From the NCBI GenBank assembly GCA_049334165.1, contig JBEGHD010000011.1: a stretch of 64,000 nt of DNA; one strand, 5' to 3'. Positions within the stretch are counted from its first letter, which is position 1. Each line of letters begins with the position of its first letter. Source of the DNA: JBEGHD01 sp049334165. GTDB lineage: Bacteria; Bacteroidota; Bacteroidia; Flavobacteriales_D; Sanyastnellaceae. Positions 49,923-58,348 of the stretch are shown here, piece by piece. The notes under the pieces were generated by a model. That model worked only from the letters and a program-made list of their open reading frames with translations, was not told the origin of the DNA and did not search any database. The translations under genes and the position numbers were made by a program.

Positions 49923-51008
49923 ATGAGTGATTTGTTGAGCAAACTGGCAGCAATTGCCGATCGCTATCGTGAGGTAGGCAAGCTAGTTGTCGACCCTGAC
50001 GTGATTGCGGATCAAACGCGCTACGCCAAGCTGATGAAAGAATACAGCGAATTGGAACAGTACAGCAAAATGCACGATGTGTACAAAAATGTACTGGACA
50101 ACATTTCTTCTTCACGTGAAATGATTGAGCAGGATGACGATCCGGAGATGAAGGAAATGGCTAAAGAAGAGCTGCACGATCTGGAGAAAGAGCGCGACAA
50201 GCTCGAGGAAGAAATCAAGTTCATGCTCATCCCCAAAGATCCGGAAGACAAGAAAGATGTTATCGTTGAAATTCGTGCCGGAGCTGGTGGTGACGAAGCC
50301 AGTATTTTTGCAGGTGACCTTTTTAGAATGTACACCAAGTACATTGAAGGAAAAGGCTGGAAGCTCGATATCGCCAATATCAACGAGGGTACGATGGGCG
50401 GATTCAAGGAAATCACATTTAGTGTTTCCGGGGATGAAGTGTATGGTACTATGAAATACGAATCTGGAGTGCACCGTGTTCAACGTGTTCCGGCAACAGA
50501 AAGCCAGGGAAGGGTTCACACCAGTGCTGCGTCTGTGGCAGTGCTTCCAGAAGCCGATGAAGTGGATATCGACCTGAACATGTCGGATGTGAAAAAGGAC
50601 ACTTATCGCTCATCAGGAGCAGGTGGTCAGCACGTAAACAAAACAGAAAGTGCCGTTCGCCTCACCCACATCCCTTCAGGAATGGTGGTGGAGTGCCAGG
50701 ATGGAAGAAGTCAGCACAAAAACTACGAGAAGGCAGTTCAGGTTTTGCGTTCTAGACTTTATGAAAAAGAGCTGGAGAAAAAGCAAGCTGAACGAGCTGC
50801 GGAAAGAAAGTCCCTGGTTTCTACCGGTGACCGCTCTGCTAAAATCCGAACCTATAATTACCCACAGGGAAGAGTGACCGATCACCGAATTAATCTCACT
50901 CTTTACAACCTTTCAAGCGTGATCGATGGAGGTGAAATTCAGGAAATCATCGATGCGCTGAAAATGGCCGAAAACTCTGAGAAACTTAAAGCCGGAGAAG
51001 ACTCATGA
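49923..51008 (+). CDS. prfA: peptide chain release factor 1
   Basis: 361 residues. The codon-recognition PxT motif lies in RVQRVPATES; the GGQ motif is at 234-236 (SSGAGGQHVNKTES), followed by AVRLTHIPSGMVVECQDGRS. The C-terminal domain ends LNLTLYNLSS-type sequence. It recognises UAA and UAG and triggers peptide release. ATGA overlap of 4 nt with pyrF. Nothing odd was seen. Confidence 0.97.
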   Translation: MSDLLSKLAAIADRYREVGKLVVDPDVIADQTRYAKLMKEYSELEQYSKMHDVYKNVLDNISSSREMIEQDDDPEMKEMAKEELHDLEKERDKLEEEIKFMLIPKDPEDKKDVIVEIRAGAGGDEASIFAGDLFRMYTKYIEGKGWKLDIANINEGTMGGFKEITFSVSGDEVYGTMKYESGVHRVQRVPATESQGRVHTSAASVAVLPEADEVDIDLNMSDVKKDTYRSSGAGGQHVNKTESAVRLTHIPSGMVVECQDGRSQHKNYEKAVQVLRSRLYEKELEKKQAERAAERKSLVSTGDRSAKIRTYNYPQGRVTDHRINLTLYNLSSVIDGGEIQEIIDALKMAENSEKLKAGEDS

Positions 51009-51823
51009 CAAGAGAGCAACTGATTGAAAACATTAAAAAGAAGAAGTCATTTCTCTGCATTGGACTAGACACTGACCTCGACAAAATTCCGGATCACTTC
51101 AAGAATACCGAAGATCCGATTTTTGCTTTCAACAAGTCGATCATCGATGCGACAAAAGATTTGGCAGTAGCTTTTAAACCAAACCTCGCTTTTTACGAAC
51201 GCTACGGTTTGCAGGGTTGGAAAAGTCTCGAAAGAACCATCGACTATCTGCCCGATGACATTTTTGTGATTGCCGATGCTAAGAGAGGAGACATCGGAAA
51301 TTCATCTTCGTACTACGCCAATGCATTTTTCGAAGAGCTAAAGTGCGACTCAGTTACAGTGGCTCCTTACATGGGAGAAGATTCTATCAAACCATTTCTG
51401 AGTTATCCTGGGAAATGGGCGATCGTGCTGGCTTTGACCTCAAACCCCGGAGCGCTCGACTTTCAATTTATCTACGACAAGGACACCCCACTCTATCAAA
51501 AAATCATCAAGCGAGTAAAAGGTTGGGGAACTGCTGAGAACACCATGTTTGTAGTGGGCGCAACGCGTGCAGAAATGTTGGGAGACATTCGCAAAATTAT
51601 TCCCGATCACTTTTTGTTGGTTCCCGGAGTGGGAGCCCAGGGCGGAAGCCTGAAAGACGTAGCTCACTACGGCATGAATAAAGATTGCGGTTTGTTGGTA
51701 AACGCTTCGAGAAGCATTCTTTACGCGTCCAACGGAAGCGATTTTGAAACCGCTGCACGAGCCCAGGCCGAAAGTTTACAATCCGAAATGGAAGCCCTAC
51801 TCAGAGAAAAGGGAGTGATCTAA
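51005..51823 (+). CDS. pyrF: orotidine 5'-phosphate decarboxylase, type 2
   Basis: 272 residues, the longer type 2 form. Motifs: FLCIGLDTDLDKIP, AFKPNLAFYERYG, the catalytic VIADAKRGDIGNSSSYYA and LLVNASRSILYAS. It decarboxylates OMP to UMP. It starts inside the prfA stop (ATGA). The next gene is 50 nt downstream. Confidence 0.96.
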   Translation: MTREQLIENIKKKKSFLCIGLDTDLDKIPDHFKNTEDPIFAFNKSIIDATKDLAVAFKPNLAFYERYGLQGWKSLERTIDYLPDDIFVIADAKRGDIGNSSSYYANAFFEELKCDSVTVAPYMGEDSIKPFLSYPGKWAIVLALTSNPGALDFQFIYDKDTPLYQKIIKRVKGWGTAENTMFVVGATRAEMLGDIRKIIPDHFLLVPGVGAQGGSLKDVAHYGMNKDCGLLVNASRSILYASNGSDFETAARAQAESLQSEMEALLREKGVI

Positions 51824-51873
51824 TTGCTTTGTTATCAGCTTTGTGCTAATTTCATTTTTGAAAAGCCTTAGCC

Positions 51874-53169
51874 ATGAACGAAGATTTTTTGCACTACCTC
51901 TGGAAATTCCAGCTCTTTACTACGCCCCGGCTCAAAACAACCGAAGGTGAACCCATTACGGTGCTCAAGCCCGGAGTTCACAACTTCAATGCAGGTCCCG
52001 ATTTCCTTCAGGCCCGAATCAAACTCGGAGAGCGCGAGTGGTTTGGAAATGTAGAAATCCACCAGAATGCTTCCGACTGGTGGGCACACAAACACCACCA
52101 AGACGAGAATTATGACAACGTGATTTTGCACGTAGTCCTCAACAACGACCGACCGGTTCATTTGAGGCAGGAGGGCGACTTGCCAACTCTGGTGGTTTCC
52201 GGCTACATCTACATGGATGCCTACCATCGCTATCAGCAGTTTTTGAAAAACAAGACCTGGATCCCATGTGCTTCCCATATCCATCAGGTGAAATCTTTTT
52301 ACATGAGTTCGTGGCTCGACCGGCTGATTGTAGAAAGGCTGGAACGAAAGACCGATTACATATCTGACAAGCTCGAAGCCAATAAATACGATTGGAGCGA
52401 AACGCTTTATCAGATTCTTGCACGCAACTTTGGCTTCAAGGTGAATGCCCATGCTTTTGAGCGGCTGGCGGAATCACTCCCGCTGAAAATTTTGGGAAAG
52501 CACAAATCGAGTCAGTTTCAAATTGAGGCATTGCTCTTTGGCCAGTCGGGCTTGCTCCCCGAAGAAGCAGAGAACTACTACGAAAACGACCTGATCAACG
52601 AATATAATTTTTTGAAGAGTAAATTTGATTTGAAGCCAATCGCCTCCGCCAACTGGAAACTCCTGAGATTGATGCCTTCGAATTTTCCTTACGTGAGGAT
52701 TGCTCAGTTTGCTCACTTAATTTACAAGTCGAGCAACCTTTTCTCAAAATTTATCGAAATTGAAGAGCCGAAAGAAGTGCATCTCTTGCTGGATGTTCAA
52801 GCCAGTGAGTTTTGGGATCGGCACTATACATTTAGCAAAGAGTCGAAAAAGCGCGTGAAAAAACTCGGGAAGTCCTCAGTTGAAAATATTATCATCAATA
52901 CAGTCGTTCCTTTTCTTTTTGTTTACGGCCGCTACAAGAAAGAAGAGAGATTTGTCAATCGGGCTTTTCGATTGCTTCAATCTTGCGGAGCTGAAAACAA
53001 TCAGATCATCCGCAACTGGAAGAAACTTGGGATTGAAGCTGAGAACGCCTACGACAGTCAGGCTCTCATAGAGTTAAAGAACGAATACTGCACTCACAAA
53101 AAATGCTTAAATTGCCATATTGGTGTTCAATTACTAAAAGCAAATCGTCATGATAAACAGGATATTTGA
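51874..53169 (+). CDS. DUF2851 family protein
   Basis: 431 residues, no signal peptide. Starts MNEDFLHYLWKFQLFTTPRL; family-type segments are NFNAGPDFLQARIKLGEREW, FGNVEIHQNASDWWAHKH and YDNVILHVVLNNDRPVH, consistent with a nuclease-like fold, and a Cys-containing end (CTHKKCLNCHIGVQLL). The function is unknown; the DxH/metal-like residues suggest an enzyme but this is inference. It overlaps the PspC gene by 20 nt. Confidence 0.82.
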   Translation: MNEDFLHYLWKFQLFTTPRLKTTEGEPITVLKPGVHNFNAGPDFLQARIKLGEREWFGNVEIHQNASDWWAHKHHQDENYDNVILHVVLNNDRPVHLRQEGDLPTLVVSGYIYMDAYHRYQQFLKNKTWIPCASHIHQVKSFYMSSWLDRLIVERLERKTDYISDKLEANKYDWSETLYQILARNFGFKVNAHAFERLAESLPLKILGKHKSSQFQIEALLFGQSGLLPEEAENYYENDLINEYNFLKSKFDLKPIASANWKLLRLMPSNFPYVRIAQFAHLIYKSSNLFSKFIEIEEPKEVHLLLDVQASEFWDRHYTFSKESKKRVKKLGKSSVENIIINTVVPFLFVYGRYKKEERFVNRAFRLLQSCGAENNQIIRNWKKLGIEAENAYDSQALIELKNEYCTHKKCLNCHIGVQLLKANRHDKQDI

Positions 53170-53380
53170 TTTCTTCGAAAAGCAAGCTTTTGGTGTATGC
53201 GCGTGGTGGGGCGACAAGCTCGGCATCAAGGCGCACAAGGTTCGCCTATCATTTATTTATTTGTCTTTTATTACTCTCGGTTCGCCTATCATAGTTTATC
53301 TTGTGATGGCCTTTGTTCTTGAAAACAAGAATTACTTCAAGCTGAAAAAGAAGCGCAAAACCATTTGGGAACTTGAGTAA
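53150..53380 (+). CDS. small PspC-domain membrane protein
   Basis: 76 residues. The PspC-like region is FGVCAWWGDKLGIKAHKVRL, followed by a hydrophobic stretch (SFIYLSFITLGSPIIVYLVM) and a charged tail (LKKKRKTIWELE). It lacks the partner domains of larger phage-shock proteins. Its start overlaps the DUF2851 gene by 20 nt. A 14-nt direct repeat (53239-53252 and 53279-53292) lies within it in two different frames. Confidence 0.8.
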   Translation: MINRIFDFFEKQAFGVCAWWGDKLGIKAHKVRLSFIYLSFITLGSPIIVYLVMAFVLENKNYFKLKKKRKTIWELE

Positions 53381-53391
53381 AGCTGTCGACC

Positions 53392-54405
53392 TTGCTGAGT
53401 ACTGAGTCTTTTAAGCGCATCTATCTCGCCTTAGGTATTATTTTCATCATTCTCGTTGGTGGAATCACTGGCTACATGCTAATTGAGGGTTTTAGCTTTT
53501 TGGATTCTCTTTACATGACTGTCATTACTGTTTCTACAGTAGGCTATAAGGAGGTGGGAGACCTTTCACCTAGTGGACAGGTCTTTACTATTTTTCTAAT
53601 TGTTTTCAGTTTTGGTGTTTTTGCTTACACCGTTTCTGCGGTGACTAGCTTCTTCGTAACCGGAAAATTTCAGGATCAACTAAAAATTCTCAAAATGAAA
53701 AATCGCATTGATGATCTAAACGATCATGTTATTGTGTGTGGCTATGGTCGTGTAGGCAGAATGGCTTGTAATCACCTGCAAAAGCACAATTATGAATTCA
53801 TAGTAATAGATGAAAGTGAAGAGACTTGCGAAGAGCTTAAGGAGGACGGGATTTTACACTTGCATGGAAATGCCGTTGAAGATGAAACACTTGAAAAAGC
53901 CCATGTCAAAAAGGCAAGTGCTTTAATATCTGCACTGCCTGATGACGCTGAAAACTTGTTTGTTGTGGTAACTGCAAGGGAACTGAATGGAACAATACAA
54001 ATTGTGAGTCGAGCGTCTGTGGATACTACTGAAAAGAAGCTGATCATTGGTGGTGCCAATAATGTTATCATGCCCGATAAAGTGGGAGGGGGACAGATGG
54101 CTTCTATGGTTACGAGTCCTGATGTATTCGACTTTGTAAATCAAATCTCGGTGGCGGGTGAGGGCAATGTCAATCTCGAGGAGATAGCCTGTAAAGACTT
54201 GCCTGATGAAATGAAAGATAAAACACTTCGCGAACTCGACATTCGAAAGCGTTTCGGAGTGAACATTATCGGTCTCAAAAGCGAAGATGGTGAATTTGTT
54301 CTAAATCCAGGTCCGGACGATCGACTTACGAAACACGCCAAAATTTTTGTGTTGGGTCAACGTCAACAAATCGATGACCTGAACAAAGAACTGGGTCTGA
54401 ACTAG
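53392..54405 (+). CDS. RCK-type potassium channel protein
   Basis: 337 residues from TTG 53392; no in-frame ATG precedes the first helix. Two transmembrane helices (YLALGIIFIILVGGITGYML and FTIFLIVFSFGVFAYTVSAV) flank a pore with filter T49-V50-G51-Y52-K53-E54, where typical K+ channels read TVGYG. A TrkA-N (RCK) domain begins VIVCGYGRVGRMACNHL and a TrkA-C domain follows. It should be a ligand-gated K+ channel or pore. It starts 11 nt after the PspC gene. Confidence 0.9.
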   Translation: MLSTESFKRIYLALGIIFIILVGGITGYMLIEGFSFLDSLYMTVITVSTVGYKEVGDLSPSGQVFTIFLIVFSFGVFAYTVSAVTSFFVTGKFQDQLKILKMKNRIDDLNDHVIVCGYGRVGRMACNHLQKHNYEFIVIDESEETCEELKEDGILHLHGNAVEDETLEKAHVKKASALISALPDDAENLFVVVTARELNGTIQIVSRASVDTTEKKLIIGGANNVIMPDKVGGGQMASMVTSPDVFDFVNQISVAGEGNVNLEEIACKDLPDEMKDKTLRELDIRKRFGVNIIGLKSEDGEFVLNPGPDDRLTKHAKIFVLGQRQQIDDLNKELGLN

Positions 54406-54427
54406 AGTCTTCTCTGCTTTCAGAAAA

Positions 54428-57400
54428 CTAACTTTTCCTTCCGAATCCACCACCTCCTGGAGTCTCAATGATAAATCTGTCTCCAGCCTTTAGCTCCGAA
54501 GTGTCGATAAATTCCATCGGCTCAATATTTCCGTTTTTCCGTCTCACCATCTGACTACCGCTTCGCCCGGGAGCACCTCCATTCATTCCGTAAGGTGCAG
54601 TGGTTCTGTGTTGAGTGAGAACAGTGAGAGTGACATCCTCCAGGAATTCAAGTTCCCGTTTCACGCCATTTCCACCTCTGTGGTTTCCGGCACCACCCGA
54701 ACCTTTGAGGATTGAAAAGTCACGAACCCGCACCGGATAGCGATATTCCATGATTTCTGCGTCCGTAATTCGCGTGTTAGTCATGTGCTGGTGAACTCCA
54801 TCGGCCCCATCGAAATTTGGTCCCGCTCCGGTTCCTCCGCAAATAGTTTCGTAGTAGCCAAAACGGTCGTTTCCAAAGAGCACGTTGTTCATCGTTCCCT
54901 GGCTACAAGCTGCCAGTTCGAACGCTTTCAGGAGTGTGTCGGTCAATCGCTGGCTGATTTCAACATTTCCTCCAACCACGGCAGGGCACTCTTCAGGATC
55001 TTCACTAAAAGTTGGGTTGAGCATGCAATCTTCTGGAAGTCGGATCTCGACTTTGTCGAGCATTCCCTCATTGAGCGGAATGTTCTCTCCAGCGATGAGG
55101 CGCATCACGTAGAGCAAGACACTAGTGGTAATTGCTCTGTTGGCATTGAGGTTTTTTGGGTGAGTGGGCGAAGTTCCCTCAAAGTCGAAAACTAACTTTT
55201 CACCCATTTCGATTTTTACAGCCAACTGACTTCCATCGTCTAGCTTTTCCACTGCCTGCCAGTTTTTTTGACCAAAAGATTTGAGAGCTCTCCAAAGGCT
55301 ATCGCTAGCGTATTTTTTCAGTGAGTGCATGTAGTGCATCACTTTTTCTCTTCCTTCTTTTTCGACCAGCTCCACGAGTTGGGTTTTTCCCGAATTGAGT
55401 GAAGCAAGTGCGGCATTTAGATCGGCCAGGTTCTCCTGAAGTGCTCTGGTCGGATATTTCCCCGATGTAAGCCGTTCTTCAATTTCTTGCCATTTCACCT
55501 CGCCATTTTTCATTATGTAGGTAGGGGCAATCACTACGCCTTCCTGGGCCAGACGGGTTGCTCTGGCCGGCATCGATCCGGGAGTAATTCCGCCAATTTC
55601 TGCATGGTGCGCTCTGTTGGCCGCGTAACCAATCAGATTTCCCTTGTGAAAAATCGGCATCACCAAAGTGACATCCGGCAAATGGGAGCCACCAAAACCA
55701 GGGTGATTTGTAATTGCTACATCGCCTTCCTGAAGATCGAGTTCCCCTCTAACGGCCTTAACACAAACACCCAATGCCCCAAGGTGAACAGGTATGTGAG
55801 GCGCGTTCACCACCAAATCTCCATTGGTGTCGAGCAAGGCGCAAGAAAAGTCGAGCCGTTCTTTTACGTTAACCGAAAAGGCAGTTCGCTGAAGCAGCGC
55901 TCCCATTTCTTCGGCAATTCTGGTGAAGCGATTGCTAAAAAGTTCGAGTTGTACCTCTTCTGGTTGATCGAGAGCTTTGGTTTTTTCAGTCTGTTTTCTC
56001 TTTACGCGCAGTGTTAAATTTTCATCGAAACTGGCAGACCAGTTTTTTTCGATAAAAGTGGTAGATGTGGGGAAAACCAAAATCGCTGGTCCGCGGAAGA
56101 AAGACCCGGGCTGCATTTGATCGATGTCGAAAACTCCAACTTCTTCCATCTCATTACCGGTCCAGGCCTGTTGTTTTTTAATTGGCTTTGCCGGGATTTT
56201 TTCGGAGGGTACCGGAGCAACTTCAATTTTTTCTTCGCGAGTACTTGCAACGACCTTGATTGTGTCGAGTTCTATTTTTCTATCAGTGATGTAGTGGCCG
56301 TAAAGCGAGCGGTAAGTTTCCTCGAAGGCCGCTTCCAGGTTGTCGGTCTCATTTCTGTCGATTTCGATGTTGTGCTCCTGACCTTCGAAACGCAGGTAGC
56401 AAAACACGTGACGAACGTGGATTTCCTCTTCGCTGTAACCGACTTCTTTGAGTTCCTGAAGTGCTTCATCTGATGCATTTTCAATTGCCTTGTCAATCTC
56501 CGATGCGTTCTCGAGAGAAGTGAGCAGCTGTTTGGAAACGAAGCGTTCCTCGAGTGCATTTCCAATTCCAAAAGCACTTAGTATTCCTGCGTCTTGTGGG
56601 ATGATTAGTTTTTTCATGTTGAGCAACTCAGCCACCTTGCAGGCATGCATTCCTCCGGCTCCGCCAAAAGCGAGCAACGCATATTCAGCTGGATCGTAGC
56701 CTTTCCCAACCGAGATTTTTCTGATGGCATCAGCCATTTTTTCATTAGCGATGTCGAGAAATCCTTGCAGTACTTGCTCTTTAGATCCACTCGTTTCCCC
56801 TCTCTCGAGAATTTTTTCCAGAGCCGACTGAGCTGCTTCCCGATTTAGCGGAATGCTCATTTTGTCGGTAGCCATTTTGCCGAGTAGCAGGTTGACATCT
56901 GTGATACAAAGAGGGCCTCCAGCTCCGTAGCTCGCTGGCCCCGGTTGTGCCCCACCACTTTCGGGTCCTACGGTGAATTTTTTCCCGTCAAAATCGCAAA
57001 CTGATCCGCCACCGGCAGCAACGGTGTGAATGTGAAGTGCCGGTCCGCTGATGTGCGCATCGCCAATGGTTGTGTTGTAGGTGTAGTCGTAGCGCTCGTA
57101 GTAGCGAGCCACATCCGAGCTCGTTCCGCCCATGTCGAACGTGATCACTTTGTCTTCACCAGTTTGGCGGGCGATCACGGAGCCGGCAACAACTCCACCG
57201 GCCGGCCCGCTGAGGAGACTGTCTTTAGGTTCAAAGTCGTGTCTTCCCGCGAGTCCGCCAGAGCTCTTCATCACGTTGAGGGTGGAGACATGCTTTTCTA
57301 TTCCGTTGAGATAATTGTCGACAATGGGGAGAAGGTAAGAGTTGACCACCGCAGTTTCGGTGCGATCGAGGTAATTGATTTCCGGCAAGAGTTTGGCCGA

Positions 57401-58171
57401 TTGTGTTACGTACTCAACTCCTGCATTTTTTAATGCCTCTGCGACTTTTTGCTCATGCGAAATATCTTTAAAGCTGTTGAGCAGGCAAACACTCACATTG
57501 TTAATCCCCTTTGAAGAACACTTTTCTGCCACCTCCAGCAATTTACGCTCATCCACTTCCTGAATAATTTCTCCTTTTGAACTCACTCTTTCGTTGAGTT
57601 CTACAACATGGGTAGCAAGTGGCGAAGGTTTTTTAACGTTGAGATTAAAAAGATCTTTGCGCTGTTGGGTTCCTATTTTTAGAAGGTCAGAAAAGCCTTT
57701 GGTGACGATCAGCAGAGGCTCGTCACCGTTTTTTTCCAACAAGGCATTTGTTCCTTTGGTGGTGCCCAGCCTCATTTCTATTTCAGGAAAATCACTACCA
57801 AGTGGAGTTGAAGTGATCAGTCGCACTGCGAGAATCGGAGCCTCTTCACCTGCCGTGATTTCAAAATCTTTGTTTGCTGAGTTTTCTGGAATGGGATCTT
57901 GCAGATCGAAATGATTCTGGTCAGAATCAAATTTGATGACCACACTTTTAAAATCCAGATCGGGGATTGAGAATTGATAACCCTTAAAAATATCCTTATC
58001 AATCTTCCATTTTTCCGAAACCAATACATTGCTGTTCTCGGTGGATTGTATTTTGCCACGCAATTTTCCGCTGCTCAGCACTTTTCTTCTAACGGTTTCT
58101 CCCTGAGGGTTTTTTGCTATGCAATCGGTAAAAGTTCCTCCCGTGTCAATCCAGATTTTCCAGTGGCTCAT
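54428..58171 (-). CDS. fused hydantoinase A/B (5-oxoprolinase-type) protein
   Basis: 1247 residues, the length of bifunctional 5-oxoprolinases. HyuA half: WIDTGGTFTDCIAKNPQGET, RLGTTKGTNALLEKNG, FDMGGTSSDVARYYE and HTVAAGGGSVCDFDGK. HyuB half from ~730: RFTRIAEEMGALLQRTAFSV, NHPGFGGSHLPDVTLVMP and a glycine-rich end (GAPGRSGSQMV, ETPGGGGFG). Likely ATP-dependent opening of 5-oxoproline to glutamate, though some relatives act on hydantoins. It is convergent with the channel gene (22 nt apart, no hairpin seen). Confidence 0.93.
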   Translation of the reverse strand: MSHWKIWIDTGGTFTDCIAKNPQGETVRRKVLSSGKLRGKIQSTENSNVLVSEKWKIDKDIFKGYQFSIPDLDFKSVVIKFDSDQNHFDLQDPIPENSANKDFEITAGEEAPILAVRLITSTPLGSDFPEIEMRLGTTKGTNALLEKNGDEPLLIVTKGFSDLLKIGTQQRKDLFNLNVKKPSPLATHVVELNERVSSKGEIIQEVDERKLLEVAEKCSSKGINNVSVCLLNSFKDISHEQKVAEALKNAGVEYVTQSAKLLPEINYLDRTETAVVNSYLLPIVDNYLNGIEKHVSTLNVMKSSGGLAGRHDFEPKDSLLSGPAGGVVAGSVIARQTGEDKVITFDMGGTSSDVARYYERYDYTYNTTIGDAHISGPALHIHTVAAGGGSVCDFDGKKFTVGPESGGAQPGPASYGAGGPLCITDVNLLLGKMATDKMSIPLNREAAQSALEKILERGETSGSKEQVLQGFLDIANEKMADAIRKISVGKGYDPAEYALLAFGGAGGMHACKVAELLNMKKLIIPQDAGILSAFGIGNALEERFVSKQLLTSLENASEIDKAIENASDEALQELKEVGYSEEEIHVRHVFCYLRFEGQEHNIEIDRNETDNLEAAFEETYRSLYGHYITDRKIELDTIKVVASTREEKIEVAPVPSEKIPAKPIKKQQAWTGNEMEEVGVFDIDQMQPGSFFRGPAILVFPTSTTFIEKNWSASFDENLTLRVKRKQTEKTKALDQPEEVQLELFSNRFTRIAEEMGALLQRTAFSVNVKERLDFSCALLDTNGDLVVNAPHIPVHLGALGVCVKAVRGELDLQEGDVAITNHPGFGGSHLPDVTLVMPIFHKGNLIGYAANRAHHAEIGGITPGSMPARATRLAQEGVVIAPTYIMKNGEVKWQEIEERLTSGKYPTRALQENLADLNAALASLNSGKTQLVELVEKEGREKVMHYMHSLKKYASDSLWRALKSFGQKNWQAVEKLDDGSQLAVKIEMGEKLVFDFEGTSPTHPKNLNANRAITTSVLLYVMRLIAGENIPLNEGMLDKVEIRLPEDCMLNPTFSEDPEECPAVVGGNVEISQRLTDTLLKAFELAACSQGTMNNVLFGNDRFGYYETICGGTGAGPNFDGADGVHQHMTNTRITDAEIMEYRYPVRVRDFSILKGSGGAGNHRGGNGVKRELEFLEDVTLTVLTQHRTTAPYGMNGGAPGRSGSQMVRRKNGNIEPMEFIDTSELKAGDRFIIETPGGGGFGRKS

Positions 58172-58285
58172 AACTGACTAATTAAACGATTTATGACAAT
58201 TCTAAGGAATTTCGGGCGGTCAATGTTCAGAGCGGTCCTTTGTTCTTCAATTTCCTTGAAGGAGCTGGGCAAGACCAATTACCTT

Positions 58286-58314
58286 TTGTCAATTGCAAAT
58301 TGTAGTTATATTTG
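58286..58314 (+). promoter_or_regulatory. Bacteroidota-type promoter of the AGCS symporter gene
   Basis: TTG (58286-58288, in TTTTG), 18 nt, TATATTTG (58307-58314), a match to the -33/-7 consensus. The predicted start is about 28 nt before ATG 58349. Confidence 0.65.
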
Positions 58315-58348
58315 GCTTTTTGCGAAACCGAAATAACCAACGAACCTT

